Below are positions 32,350 through 41,678 of a DNA stretch of 64,000 nt, piece by piece. Both the position numbers and the translations under genes were made by a program. The stretch is taken from positions 3,720,001 through 3,784,000 of the forward strand of contig NZ_CP022464.2 of the NCBI RefSeq assembly GCF_002234575.2. The letters run 5' to 3'. The DNA comes from Enterocloster bolteae (GTDB lineage: Bacteria > Bacillota > Clostridia > Lachnospirales > Lachnospiraceae). The notes beneath the pieces were generated by a model. That model was not told where the DNA came from, ran no database searches, and was given only the letters and a program-made list of their open reading frames with translations. The first letter of the stretch is position 1, and each line of letters starts with the position of its first letter.

Positions 32350-34192
32350 CGGATGCCTCCCCCTTTTTTCCTATCCGCAGGGTCACCACGGTCCCCTCAC
32401 CCATGGCGGACTCTATGGTCACCCCATACTTGCTGCCATATACAATTTTTATCTTGTCGTTTACATTGCGCACCCCGTAACCGGTGCCCTGCTGGTCCGA
32501 GGATATGGTATCCAGCTCCCTGTTTAAGCGCCTGCATGTGTCCTCATCCATCCCCATGCCTGTATCCTGCACCTGCAGAATGACATCGCCTTCCTGGGGA
32601 AAGATATGGATATAAATATATCCCTTCTCCTCCATGGGCTTAATTCCGTGATAGATGGCATTCTCCACCACCGGCTGTAATATGAGTTTGGGCGTCCTGC
32701 ATGATAAAATGGACGGATCCACATGGATGTCATAGTCAAATTTCTCCTGGTAACGCCGGTGCTGGATGCTCAGATAGCTTTTGATGTGCTTTACCTCTTC
32801 CTCTATGGTGATGATATCCCGTCCCTTGCTGAGACTTATCTTGAAAAAGTCTGTCAGGGCTGTCAGCATCTCTATGCTCTCCTCCACCTGACGCATTCTC
32901 AGCGACCAGATGATGGAGTCCAGGGTATTGTACAGGAAATGGGGATTAATCTGGGCCTGCAGGGCTTTTAATTCCTCCCTCCGCAACTTCTCCTGTTCCC
33001 GGTATATGGTGTCAATCAGGTTTCTCATCTCTCCTGTCATATGGTTGAAGGAATCATACAGCACCCCTATTTCGTCCCCGCGCTCTGTTTCAACCGATGT
33101 TTCCAGATTGCCGGCGCAGACCTGCTCCATTGCCTTTACCAGAGTAAATAAGGGCCTGGTAACGGAGTCAGCCACTATTTCGGACAGTATCATGGATATG
33201 ACCACGGCCAGCGCCAGGAGCATAATCATGAGCACCTTGATATACTCCACGGACCGGGTAATGGATGCCTTGGGTATAACGCCCACGATTTTCCAGTCCG
33301 TCTGATTCAGGGTCTGGTAGACCACCAGCTGTCCTTTGTCCTTCAGCACATGGGATACGCCGTATTCCGGTATTTCACTTAAATTTTCCTCCACCATGCG
33401 GCGCGCCTTCTCAACCCCATCCCTGTCCTTCCACGGTCCTTCTCCCGCTGTCAGATTCATGATCCGGTTCCGTTCATCCATCAGGAACACGTCCCCTGCG
33501 CCGCTGACCGCCCTGGCCGCAATGTCAGACAGCTTATCGGAATCAATATCCGCCAGGACCACCCCCTTGGTCCGGCCCGTGGCCTTATCAATAAAAGGAA
33601 TTCCCATGGATACATAAGAGGTATAGGGGGTGCTGACCACATAGGAATTCTCATGGGGCGGAAACCATTGGGCCTGTCCCGTGGCGTGGATGATTCGGTA
33701 CCAGTCCGTGTCCCTGGGATCCGACACCAGAAAGGATGAGGAATTGCTCTTATAGCGCCCCCCATTATCCCCCAGCACATATACGCCAAAGATGTCCCGG
33801 TTATAGGAGGGAAGCACCATCATCTCCATGCTTCCCTCCAAATCATGGGAATACATCTCCTTTATGGAGCTAAACTGACGTCTTATGAGCTTCTGCATGC
33901 TGATATTGTCATTCATGGCGGAACATACCTGAAAGGTCTGGAGAAACAGTTCATTGATATCCTGGCATGCATTGCCCACCATCTGGACGGTGGTGGCCTC
34001 CGCTTCCTCAAGGATTCTGGATGCGGTCATATAATAGTGGAGGGCGCCGGTCAGCACCACAATGCCGGTTGATGCGGCAGCAAAGGAAAGAATCATCTTT
34101 TCCTTTAGCATAAGGCGCGCACCCAGGTTCCGGCATGCCTTAAAGCATGTCCGCTTATTCAGATACGCCTTCATGGTTTTCTTAATATGCAT
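32330..34192 (-). CDS. YesM-type sensor histidine kinase
   Basis: About 620 residues from the ATG 10 bases after GGAGGAG; a TTG two codons earlier is too close. One N-terminal membrane helix (about 30-55), a large extracytoplasmic Cache-like sensor (60-320), a second helix (325-350), a HAMP segment (VTRPLFTLVKAMEQVCAGNL), the His_kinase motif INPHFLYNTLDSI with the phosphorylated His, and an ATPase domain with VVENAIYHGI and DTGMGMD. It overlaps the binding-protein gene by 11 bases and the regulator gene by 20, a tightly coupled unit. Confidence 0.93.
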   Translation of the reverse strand: MHIKKTMKAYLNKRTCFKACRNLGARLMLKEKMILSFAAASTGIVVLTGALHYYMTASRILEEAEATTVQMVGNACQDINELFLQTFQVCSAMNDNISMQKLIRRQFSSIKEMYSHDLEGSMEMMVLPSYNRDIFGVYVLGDNGGRYKSNSSSFLVSDPRDTDWYRIIHATGQAQWFPPHENSYVVSTPYTSYVSMGIPFIDKATGRTKGVVLADIDSDKLSDIAARAVSGAGDVFLMDERNRIMNLTAGEGPWKDRDGVEKARRMVEENLSEIPEYGVSHVLKDKGQLVVYQTLNQTDWKIVGVIPKASITRSVEYIKVLMIMLLALAVVISMILSEIVADSVTRPLFTLVKAMEQVCAGNLETSVETERGDEIGVLYDSFNHMTGEMRNLIDTIYREQEKLRREELKALQAQINPHFLYNTLDSIIWSLRMRQVEESIEMLTALTDFFKISLSKGRDIITIEEEVKHIKSYLSIQHRRYQEKFDYDIHVDPSILSCRTPKLILQPVVENAIYHGIKPMEEKGYIYIHIFPQEGDVILQVQDTGMGMDEDTCRRLNRELDTISSDQQGTGYGVRNVNDKIKIVYGSKYGVTIESAMGEGTVVTLRIGKKGEASDESDYL

Positions 34193-35174
34193 CTTCAAAC
34201 AACTCCTCCGCGTTATCCATGGTATATTCCCGGTGTTTCACCATGGTCTGCCGGTCCGGGTTTTCCCCCCTCTGGTGCCTGTTTATGATATCAAATACCG
34301 CATCCCCGTATTCCGGACTGCTCTTTACCGTGGCCAGATACTCCCGGGCAATGATGGCCTTAAACACATCCTGTATGCCGCCTATGGACACAATAACCAC
34401 ATCCTCACCCGGTTCCATACCCGCCAGCTTAAGGGCCTGGAGGACCCCCAGCCCATCCTCGTCGCTTTGGGCAAATACCGCGTTAAAATCAATATCCTGG
34501 TCCGCAATCACGGACTCTGTCACCTTCTGGGCCGTGAGCCGGTTTCCGCTGCTCTCCACACGCTTGGAAACATATAGGTTGGAGTGCTCCCTTACGCCGT
34601 GCATGAATCCCATGTACCGCTCCCAATCCATGGCCGAGGACTTTTCCCCCTGTATCACCATGGTATGGCAGGGCTCAATGCCGAAATGACGGGCAAGGAT
34701 GTCCGCACACAGCTCTCCCTCCGCATAATAGTCCGAGGCAACATAGCCCAGTATGTAATCCTCCCGGTCATACTCCGGCTCCATCTCCACATCCTGTTCT
34801 GCCAGTATCACCGGCACTCCCCTCTGCCTGGCCTCCAGAAGTACCTGGTCATAGCCGTTTCTGGCGCTGGGAATCAGGATAAGATAATCAATATCCGCAT
34901 CCAGAAGACCATATATATCCTCAATCTGCCACTCCAGGCTCTCCTCCTCTGGCGCATGGTAAATCAGCTGCGCCCCTCTTCTTCTGGCCGCCTCCTTAAA
35001 GCTCTTAATCTGAGCTGTTTTCCAGGGCGTCAGAGGTTCCGCCTGGGATAACCCCACTCTCAGTCCCTCATGCTCTGTCTCCTGTGCGGCCGGAAGGGAC
35101 CATCTGTCCTTTACCAGCCATAAAAGGCATGCAAGCATCACTGCAAGGCATACCGCAATGATTTTCTTTCTCAT
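34182..35174 (-). CDS. Membrane-anchored sugar-binding protein of a three-component sensor
   Basis: 330 residues. An N-terminal hydrophobic helix (4-20) without a lipobox Cys acts as signal anchor. The rest is a ribose-binding-like fold (LRVGLSQAEPLTPWKTAQIKS, then DYLILIPSARNGYDQVLLEA, VPVILAEQDVE, DFNAVFAQSDEDGLGVLQALK, VVIVSIGGIQDVFKAI). No ABC permease or ATPase genes accompany it. It overlaps the YesM kinase gene and probably binds a sugar or sugar acid outside the cell and signals to the kinase. Confidence 0.85.
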   Translation of the reverse strand: MRKKIIAVCLAVMLACLLWLVKDRWSLPAAQETEHEGLRVGLSQAEPLTPWKTAQIKSFKEAARRRGAQLIYHAPEEESLEWQIEDIYGLLDADIDYLILIPSARNGYDQVLLEARQRGVPVILAEQDVEMEPEYDREDYILGYVASDYYAEGELCADILARHFGIEPCHTMVIQGEKSSAMDWERYMGFMHGVREHSNLYVSKRVESSGNRLTAQKVTESVIADQDIDFNAVFAQSDEDGLGVLQALKLAGMEPGEDVVIVSIGGIQDVFKAIIAREYLATVKSSPEYGDAVFDIINRHQRGENPDRQTMVKHREYTMDNAEELFEDAY

Positions 35175-35195
35175 ATGTCAATGCCCCTGTCTCAA

Positions 35196-35219
35196 TTGAA
35201 TCCTATTTTGAATCCTATT
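35196..35219. repeat. Perfect 12-bp tandem duplication
   Basis: TTGAATCCTATT twice in tandem, just downstream of a TATAAT -10 element (minus strand, 35217-35222), in the leader of the three-component sensor operon. Confidence 0.93.
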
Positions 35220-35254
35220 ATACCAGAAAAGCACGCAAATAGACAGACAAGATA

Positions 35255-35299
35255 AAAGGAGGGCTGCCGGAGAATAACCCCTCCGGCAGCCTTCCTTTT
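35255..35299 (-). terminator. Terminator of the TRAP operon
   Basis: Stem GGCTGCCGGAG / CTCCGGCAGCC with a short loop, then CTCCTTTTATC on the minus strand. It separates the TRAP genes from the sensor operon. Confidence 0.88.
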
Positions 35300-35315
35300 G
35301 CATATTCTCTTGCTT

Positions 35316-36605
35316 TTAATAGAACAGGTTCACCAGTCCGGTGGAGAACAACGGAACATAAGCCATCAGCAGCATACAGATAAACAGCATGACATAGAAC
35401 GGAATGGATTCCTTGATAAACGCCTTTATCTTACACCTGGTGATGCCGCAGGTGACAAATATCAGGGCACCCATGGGAGGCGTCACGCCGCCGCAGGCCA
35501 TTGTGAATATATATACCATGGCAAAGTGGATGGGGTCGATGCCGTAAGCCTCAGCCACCGGAGCCAGAAGGGGAACCAGAACAATAAGGGCTGCATTTCC
35601 CTCAATGAACATGCCCACCACAATGAGGAACAGGATAATGACAAAGAGGAACAGGTATTTATTGTGGATGGTTCCCAGCACCAGCGCCGTAAACTGCTGT
35701 GGAATCTGCTCCCTGGTCAGAATCCAGGCAAAGGCAGAGGCGCCGCCAACAATCAGCATGATGGATGCCGTGGTAGCCACGGTCTCCTTAAGACCCGTGC
35801 CGATGTCCTTAAGCTTCAGTTCCTTATATACCACGCCCAGCACCAGGGAATAGACAATGGCCACCGCCCCTGCCTCCGTGGGGGTAAAGATTCCCAAACG
35901 GATACCGCCGATGATGATGACAGGAAGGCACAGAGGAAGGAAGGCGCTGGCAATCTCAGGAGCAGCCTGTTTCATGGTCAGACGCTCTGTGCGCATGGGC
36001 TTATATCCTCTTTTTTTGGAGATAAAGTGCACCAGTATCATCATGGCAACGCACAGAAGCACGCCCGGTCCGATGCCTGCTATAAACAGCTTTCCGATGG
36101 AAATATTGGCAATGGAGCCGTAAAGAATCATGGCAATCCCCGGAGGTATCAGGGGTGTAATCATGGATGACATGGCTGTGACCACAGTGGAGAACTGCTT
36201 GGAATAGCCGTGGCGCTCCATCTCAGGCACCAGCATTTTTGCCTCCATGGCAGCGTCAGCCAGATTGCTTCCCGACAGACCGCCCATCAGAGTGGACAAC
36301 AGCACATTTACCTGGGCCAGGCCGCCGGTCATGCGCCCGGTCATCACATTACAGAATCCCATAACCCGCTTGGTTACGCCTGAATAATTCATAAACACAC
36401 CTGCACAGATAAAAAACGGAATCGCCAGCAGAGGTATGCTCTCTACGCCTGCCAGGACTCTCTGGCCCAATATCTTTGTAAAGGGACCTCCTGTCAGGTA
36501 AAAATATGCCATGGAACCGGAAAGAATGGAGATGAACACCGGAACCTTCAGGAACAGCAGCACCAGAAGAACCACCGTCGATATCAAAATAATACTTGTC
36601 TCCAT
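35316..36605 (-). CDS. TRAP transporter large permease (DctM type)
   Basis: 429 residues with about 12 hydrophobic helices. Family segments: GVFMNYSGVTKRVMGF, GGLSGSNLADAAMEAKMLVPEM, MITPLIPPGIAMILYGS, MFIEGNAALIVLVPLLAPVA, and FTMACGGVTPPMGALIFVT. It is the sodium-coupled carrier subunit of a tripartite ATP-independent periplasmic transporter. It follows dctQ by 3 bases. Substrate is likely a carboxylic sugar acid, judged only from the family and the neighbouring uronate genes. Confidence 0.94.
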   Translation of the reverse strand: METSIILISTVVLLVLLFLKVPVFISILSGSMAYFYLTGGPFTKILGQRVLAGVESIPLLAIPFFICAGVFMNYSGVTKRVMGFCNVMTGRMTGGLAQVNVLLSTLMGGLSGSNLADAAMEAKMLVPEMERHGYSKQFSTVVTAMSSMITPLIPPGIAMILYGSIANISIGKLFIAGIGPGVLLCVAMMILVHFISKKRGYKPMRTERLTMKQAAPEIASAFLPLCLPVIIIGGIRLGIFTPTEAGAVAIVYSLVLGVVYKELKLKDIGTGLKETVATTASIMLIVGGASAFAWILTREQIPQQFTALVLGTIHNKYLFLFVIILFLIVVGMFIEGNAALIVLVPLLAPVAEAYGIDPIHFAMVYIFTMACGGVTPPMGALIFVTCGITRCKIKAFIKESIPFYVMLFICMLLMAYVPLFSTGLVNLFY

Positions 36606-36608
36606 TAT

Positions 36609-37100
36609 TTACACTTCCTCCCCTTTTCCTGTTAAATCCCTGTATGTATTCAGACATACCTGTACCGCCATGGTAAGACATCCTATGGGCAGCGGCGCGT
36701 AGATAAGGCTGTAGGGAATCTTAAGAATGTTTGTCACACGGTCGTAGCGCACCATCTGCATGATATACCGGACTCCCTGATATCCCACATAGCAGAGGAT
36801 GATGACTGCCGCAGCTGCAATCAGCACGCTCAGTATTTTCTGAAGCTTTTCCGGGAACATCTCAACAATCACGTCGATGGCCGCATGGTTCCCGCACACA
36901 AATGCATACCTGCCCCCCAGAAATACCACCCATATGATAAGGGCCAGCTGCACTTCCTCCTGCCATACAAAGGGATCTCCCAGGCAATAGCGCATGATGA
37001 CCCCGAAGAATGTGACTCCCACCAGAAGTACCAGGGCCCCGCAGGCTGCCAGCACATCCGCGTTGCGGAGCAGATTCCCAATCTTGTTATCTGATTTCAT
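36609..37100 (-). CDS. TRAP transporter small permease (DctQ type)
   Basis: 163 residues with four hydrophobic helices. Typical DctQ features are RYCLGDPFVWQEEVQLALIIWVVFLGG, the conserved aromatic W-x-E-E segment, and HAAIDVIVEMFP. It pairs with the large permease. AAGGGG precedes the ATG, and it lies 25 bases after the binding-protein gene. Confidence 0.92.
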   Translation of the reverse strand: MKSDNKIGNLLRNADVLAACGALVLLVGVTFFGVIMRYCLGDPFVWQEEVQLALIIWVVFLGGRYAFVCGNHAAIDVIVEMFPEKLQKILSVLIAAAAVIILCYVGYQGVRYIMQMVRYDRVTNILKIPYSLIYAPLPIGCLTMAVQVCLNTYRDLTGKGEEV

Positions 37101-37125
37101 AAATATTTACCCCTTTCCCGGTACC

Positions 37126-38154
37126 TTAATCCTGTCTGCCGATGATGGTCTTCATCTCTTCAATAAGTCCCTCGGACCACATGGCCTTAATCTGCGGGTC
37201 CTCGTAAAATGCCTGGCCTGCCGCCTTGAAATCTTCCGGCGTCAGTTCGCTTACCGTCACACCCGCATCCTTTAAAGCTTCCAGCGCTTCCTCATCCGCC
37301 TTTTCCAGCTGCTGGCTGTTGAATACGCCGGCCTGATCTCCGCACTCCATCAGAATATTCTGCTGCTCCTCTGTCAGTGTATGGAAGTAATCCGCCCCCA
37401 TAATCCAGCAGGTCATATCATATGTATGGGCATCCAGCACCAGGTTTTTGGCCACCTCCTGGTATGCGCCGTTTAAGATAACCGGAAGAGGGTTCTCTGC
37501 CCCGTCTATGGTTCCCTGCTGCAGGGCCGTGTAGATATCGCTCATAGCCATCGGTGTGGGCGTTGCTCCCAGGGACTCAAACACTTTAATCAGTATGGTC
37601 TGGTTGGGAACACGGATTTTTTTGCCCTTTAAGTCGCTGACCCCATTCACCGGCTTTTTAGTGATGGTGTGGCGGATTCCGTATCTCCATGTGGTCAGTA
37701 TCTTCAGTCCCACATTCTGTTCCAGCTCCTCTGCCTTGCCCTCAAACCAATCGCTGTCCACCACCTTTTCCAGGTCCTCCCATCCCTCAAACAGATACGG
37801 GGCAAAGAGAACGCCAAAGTCCTGGATTCCCCTGTCCTGGAAAAAAGGGCCGTTGGCCAGGGTGACCACGCAGTCCCCGTTCACAGCCTGGTCGATGATA
37901 TTGTCCTTGCTTCCCAGCTGGCTGGAAGGATACAGGTCCACTCTCATGGTGCCTCCGCTTTTCTCCTCCACCAGTCTCTTCCATTCATGGCAGGCCAGGT
38001 CAATGGGTTCCCCCGGATTGTTCTCATAGCCAATCATGATGCGGACTTTCTTACCGCTGCCCTCTGCTGTCTGACCGCTGTCCGTCTGGCTGCTGCATCC
38101 TGCCAGGGATAAGGCCAATGTGCAGCTTACCAGTAATGCCAGTACCTTCTTCAT
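37126..38154 (-). CDS. TRAP transporter solute-binding lipoprotein (DctP type)
   Basis: 342 residues from the ATG after GGAGGGG; a longer upstream frame crosses the promoter. Lipoprotein signal with SLAGC (C20). DctP family features: HEWKRLVEEKSGGTMRVDLY, SQLGSKDNIIDQ, the carboxylate-binding Arg region GKKIRVPNQTILIKVFESLG, TPTPMAMSDIYTALQQGTID and ENPLPVILNG. These match the uronate/C4-dicarboxylate group of TRAP binding proteins. First gene of the TRAP operon. A weak TGTACA-18-TATAAT promoter lies near 38235-38265. Confidence 0.92.
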   Translation of the reverse strand: MKKVLALLVSCTLALSLAGCSSQTDSGQTAEGSGKKVRIMIGYENNPGEPIDLACHEWKRLVEEKSGGTMRVDLYPSSQLGSKDNIIDQAVNGDCVVTLANGPFFQDRGIQDFGVLFAPYLFEGWEDLEKVVDSDWFEGKAEELEQNVGLKILTTWRYGIRHTITKKPVNGVSDLKGKKIRVPNQTILIKVFESLGATPTPMAMSDIYTALQQGTIDGAENPLPVILNGAYQEVAKNLVLDAHTYDMTCWIMGADYFHTLTEEQQNILMECGDQAGVFNSQQLEKADEEALEALKDAGVTVSELTPEDFKAAGQAFYEDPQIKAMWSEGLIEEMKTIIGRQD

Positions 38155-38331
38155 TACTTCCCCTCCTGAATTCTTATTCCCCGCGGCCGGGCCGCCGGAT
38201 TTATGTTTCCTCGTCTTTAATGCCCTTATTATATCGTTGGGACAGGTGTTTTGTACATTCACTCTCATTCCTTTTTCTTTTAAAATCTTTCCCTCACAGA
38301 ATTAAAACTAAAATAAGCGCAAAACAGGCGC

Positions 38332-38376
38332 AAAAAAAGACCGTCTCCTGTACCGTGATTGTAAGGAAACGGTCTG
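38332..38376 (-). terminator. Terminator of the dgt-dnaG-rpoD operon
   Basis: Minus-strand stem AGACCGTTTCC / GGAGACGGTCT (one G-U) with a 16-base loop and TTTTTTT, after the TGS/uridine-kinase-like stop. Confidence 0.88.
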
Positions 38377-38403
38377 TCTTATCTCAGTGCCTGTCCGCGG
38401 ACA

Positions 38404-40056
38404 TCACACGTTCAGGCAGCTCCCGCCGATAAACTCCCTAAGAATGGAATTTTTTGGAATATCCTCGCTGCTGACGCCGATAAAGTAGTCCAGGAATTTA
38501 AGGAGCCGTTTGGCCTCCAGCCACTCCTCACTGTCCTTTGGAATGGCAAAGAGCAGGGGCTGGGCGTACTGCTTCAGCACTGCCAGCTCATAAACCAGGG
38601 CAGAATTGAACATGGCGTCCGCCTCCTCCTGGAAGGGGAAGATATTCTCCTCCTCACCCCTGCGCACAGAAGGCCACATGCGGATGGTCTCCCGGGCCGA
38701 GGAGCCTCTTGTCCTGGCATCCCGCACCATTCTTCTCAGAAGACGTCCGTCCGTGGTGGGAATGCGGTTGTGCTCGTCGATGTTGAGCTGGGTCAGGGCG
38801 CTGATGTAAATTTTAAATTTGCTGTCTGCCGGAAGGGTGTAGGAAAGCCTGTCGTTCAGACAGTGGATCCCCTCTATGACCAGGATATCCCCCTCTCCCA
38901 GCTGGAGAAAATTCCCCTTGTACTCCCTGACTCCCTTTTTAAAGTTATAATAGGGAAGCTCCACCTGCTTTCCCTCCAAAAGGCCTGTCATGTCACGGTT
39001 AAACAGCTCTACATCCAGGCATTCCAGAATCTCATAATTGTAATTGCCGTGTTCATCCCTGGGGCTGTCCACACGGTTTACAAAATAATTGTCCACTGCA
39101 ATGGGATGGGGCTTTAAACCGATGGCCTCCAGCTGGACCGACAGACGATGGGAAAATGTGGTCTTGCCCGATGAGGACGGACCCGCGATCATGACAAAGC
39201 GGGCGTTCTTCCTGGCTGCTATCTGAGCCGCTATCTCAGCAATCTTCTTTTCCTGAAGGGCTTCCTGTATCAAAATCAGGTGGGACATATCCCCCTTTGC
39301 AATCCTGTCATTCAGGGCGCCCACTGTCTCCAGATCCATCCGCCTGCCCCACTCCGTGGATTCAGACAAAGTGGCGAACAGCTTATCGCTGGGCGTAAAC
39401 CGGTGAAGGACGTCCGGCGTTTTCCTGTCAGGCATCACCATCACAAACCCGTAGTGGTAGGGAATCAGGTCAAAATGCTTGATGTAGCCTGTATTCTGCA
39501 CCATATACCCGTAATAGTAGTCCTCAAAGCCGTCAATGCTGTAAATATTGACCCGGGATACCATGCGGTAACGGAACAGCCTGGCCTTGTCATACATCCC
39601 TAGCTTCTCAAAGAGCTCGATGGCATCGTCCGTGGATACGCTGCGCTTCATAATGGGAATCTTCCGCTCCACATACTCCCTCATCTTAGCCTTTACCGCG
39701 TCCAGGAATTCCTGGTTCAGGACAAAATTACCACGGGCCTCCACAAAGAATCCCCGTCCGATGGAAAAATCAATCATCAGCTTTTCCACATTGCCGGCTC
39801 CCGCCACGCTGTAGAATGCCTTCAGCATCATAAGGGACGCACTCCTCTGATAGGCGGACATTCCCGGCTTATCCTTTGCCGTGACAAAGGACAGCTCGCA
39901 GTCCTTTACCTGTTTATGCAGCTCCTGGAGCTTTCCGTTTACCCGTACCAGCAGAATGTCATATTCATACTCCTTCTGGTGCTCACGGGCCACCTCCATC
40001 CATGTGGTGCCCTCCGGGTATTCCTTTGTGATACCGTGTATCTTAACCAGTGCCAT
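38404..40056 (-). CDS. TGS domain plus uridine kinase/phosphoribulokinase-like nucleoside kinase
   Basis: 550 residues from the ATG 8 bases after GGGAGG. N-terminal TGS domain (1-65; KIHGITKEYPEGTTWMEVA) and a ThrRS-like second region (70-200) precede a P-loop kinase (about 275-480) with GPSSSGKTTFSHRLSVQL and Walker-B-like ILVIEGIHCLND. Conserved architecture in Clostridia, related to uridine kinase; nucleotide substrate is uncertain. It closes the dnaG-rpoD operon, 40 bases after the Nif3-like gene, though that gene's 3' end lies within its upstream leader. Confidence 0.87.
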   Translation of the reverse strand: MALVKIHGITKEYPEGTTWMEVAREHQKEYEYDILLVRVNGKLQELHKQVKDCELSFVTAKDKPGMSAYQRSASLMMLKAFYSVAGAGNVEKLMIDFSIGRGFFVEARGNFVLNQEFLDAVKAKMREYVERKIPIMKRSVSTDDAIELFEKLGMYDKARLFRYRMVSRVNIYSIDGFEDYYYGYMVQNTGYIKHFDLIPYHYGFVMVMPDRKTPDVLHRFTPSDKLFATLSESTEWGRRMDLETVGALNDRIAKGDMSHLILIQEALQEKKIAEIAAQIAARKNARFVMIAGPSSSGKTTFSHRLSVQLEAIGLKPHPIAVDNYFVNRVDSPRDEHGNYNYEILECLDVELFNRDMTGLLEGKQVELPYYNFKKGVREYKGNFLQLGEGDILVIEGIHCLNDRLSYTLPADSKFKIYISALTQLNIDEHNRIPTTDGRLLRRMVRDARTRGSSARETIRMWPSVRRGEEENIFPFQEEADAMFNSALVYELAVLKQYAQPLLFAIPKDSEEWLEAKRLLKFLDYFIGVSSEDIPKNSILREFIGGSCLNV

Positions 40057-40096
40057 TCCACTTACCTCCCTCATTTTACTGAAACCGGTTTTCCTG

Positions 40097-40906
40097 TCAC
40101 ACAATCATGGCTGGCCACTGGGGCGGCGCCTGCTCCAGCTCAACCTGGCCTCCCAGATTCTTCCTGAGAAACTCAGCCATATAGGGGATGAAGATATGCT
40201 CCAGGCCATAGTGGCCTCCGTCGATGATGGCCATGCCCCTGGCTGCCGCGTCTATCCCCTGATGGTGGCTGATATCCCCTGTCACAAGGACCTGGGCCCC
40301 CCAGGCCAGGGCTCCCTCTATTTCGCTTCCCCCTGCTCCTGGGCATACGGATATACGGGAAACCTTCTGATCCATAAGTTCGTCCCCGTATACAAGGGCA
40401 AAGGGAAGGCCGAATACATCCTTTACACGGACCGCCAGCTCCCTTACAGTCATTTCCTCCTTTAAGAATCCGCTTTTGCCGATGCCGTAGGAAACAGCAC
40501 CCTCCGGGCCGCTCATCTCCCCCAGTGCCTCCAGAGGAACGCAGCCAGCCAGGCCCAGCCGTTCTGCGGCCAAATCAGCCATACAGCCCGGGGCGGCATC
40601 AAAGTTGGTGTGCATGGCATAATAGGAAATGTCTGCCTGTATCAGTTTCACCAGCCTTCTGGTAATGAAGTTCTGGTCATTTACCTTCTTAATGGCCTTG
40701 AATATCAGGGGATGGTGGGTCAAAAGCATATCCGCCCCCAAAGCCTGTGCAGCCTCCACTACCTTGTCCGTGGCATCCAGGGCAATGTATATCTTTTTTA
40801 CTTCCTTGTCGCTTCTGCCCGCCAGAAGGCCGGGATTATCCCAGTCACAGGCGCAGTCCTCCGGCGCCAGTTTCCTGCATACGTCCATAATCTCACTGCA
40901 TTTCAT
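40097..40906 (-). CDS. Nif3-like dinuclear metal-centre protein (YqfO/DUF34 family)
   Basis: 269 residues. Metal-ligand motifs are visible: LLTHHPLIFKAIKKV, YAMHTNFDAAPGCMAD, and near the C-terminus ITGDISHHQGIDA-like VTGDISHHQGIDAA with GGHYGLEH. Homologues form hexamers with two metals per subunit; they are annotated as GTP cyclohydrolase 1 type 2 homologs but the real reaction is unsettled. It overlaps trmK by 14 bases, the usual clostridial and bacillar order after rpoD. Confidence 0.93.
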   Translation of the reverse strand: MKCSEIMDVCRKLAPEDCACDWDNPGLLAGRSDKEVKKIYIALDATDKVVEAAQALGADMLLTHHPLIFKAIKKVNDQNFITRRLVKLIQADISYYAMHTNFDAAPGCMADLAAERLGLAGCVPLEALGEMSGPEGAVSYGIGKSGFLKEEMTVRELAVRVKDVFGLPFALVYGDELMDQKVSRISVCPGAGGSEIEGALAWGAQVLVTGDISHHQGIDAAARGMAIIDGGHYGLEHIFIPYMAEFLRKNLGGQVELEQAPPQWPAMIV

Positions 40907-41678
40907 CTTGTGCCTCCTTAATCCAGGACAGTTCCTTCTGCCTGCTTATTCTGGCCTCTGCCCTGGTCTCTGTGTCGGTAATCCCATCTTTCTCCTGAAG
41001 GCTAACCAGGATTTTCTCAATTCTGAGCATCTCCCTGCCCAGATATTCCCTCAGGATCACATCCTTTTTATCAATCAGTATCTTTCCGTAAAGATATTGG
41101 GCCTGGCTCTCATACTCCATGAAGCCCCTTTTCACGCTCATCACCGTATAATATTTTCCCTCGTCCTTTACCATGGCTTCATCCTCAATGGCAAAACCAT
41201 GGGCGGCCAGATAACGCCTTACCTTATCCAAGTCCGACTGCGGCGACAGGACGTACTGTTTTACGCTGTCCCACACATGGCGGCCCTCATCCAGGATTTT
41301 TATAATCAGCTCACCGCCCATGCCTGCAATGATAACCGTGTCTGCCTCACCCGGTTTAAGCTCCTTTAAACCGTCACTGAGCCTTAAATGAATGGGAACC
41401 GCCCAAACATCCTGCCTGCGCGCCCTCTCCCGCTCCTCATATTCCCTTACATGGGCCTGAGCCCTCTCCAGGGGGCCGGATCTTACGTCCATGGCCAGGG
41501 CAGAGGCAATACGCCCTGTCTGGGCCAGGTATACGGGTATATAACCGTGGTCCGTACCCACATCGGCAATACGGCTTCCCTGCCTTACAAAACCGGCTAC
41601 GGTCAAAAGGCGGGCTGACAGTTTTATGGTCCCCGCCTGTTTTCTTTTATCTCTTGTCTCTAACTTGTCACTATTCAT
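40893..41678 (-). CDS. trmK: tRNA (adenine-N1) methyltransferase TrmK
   Basis: 261 residues. SAM-binding Rossmann motif VADVGTDHGYIPVYLA-type sequence IADVGTDHGYIPVYLAQTGR, then ALAMDVRSGPLERAQ, LRLSDGLKELKPGEADTVIIAGMGGEL with the catalytic-site G-M-G-G-E, and LSPQSDLDKVRRYLA. It methylates A22 of certain tRNAs. The ATG overlaps the rpoD stop by a few bases and the gene overlaps the Nif3-like gene, so all are translationally coupled. Confidence 0.94.
   Translation of the reverse strand: MNSDKLETRDKRKQAGTIKLSARLLTVAGFVRQGSRIADVGTDHGYIPVYLAQTGRIASALAMDVRSGPLERAQAHVREYEERERARRQDVWAVPIHLRLSDGLKELKPGEADTVIIAGMGGELIIKILDEGRHVWDSVKQYVLSPQSDLDKVRRYLAAHGFAIEDEAMVKDEGKYYTVMSVKRGFMEYESQAQYLYGKILIDKKDVILREYLGREMLRIEKILVSLQEKDGITDTETRAEARISRQKELSWIKEAQDEMQ

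Noticed and set aside
35298..36170. Plus-strand frame of about 290 residues rich in His, Gln and Asn
   Set aside because: Antisense shadow of the TRAP large permease; biased composition and no ribosome site.
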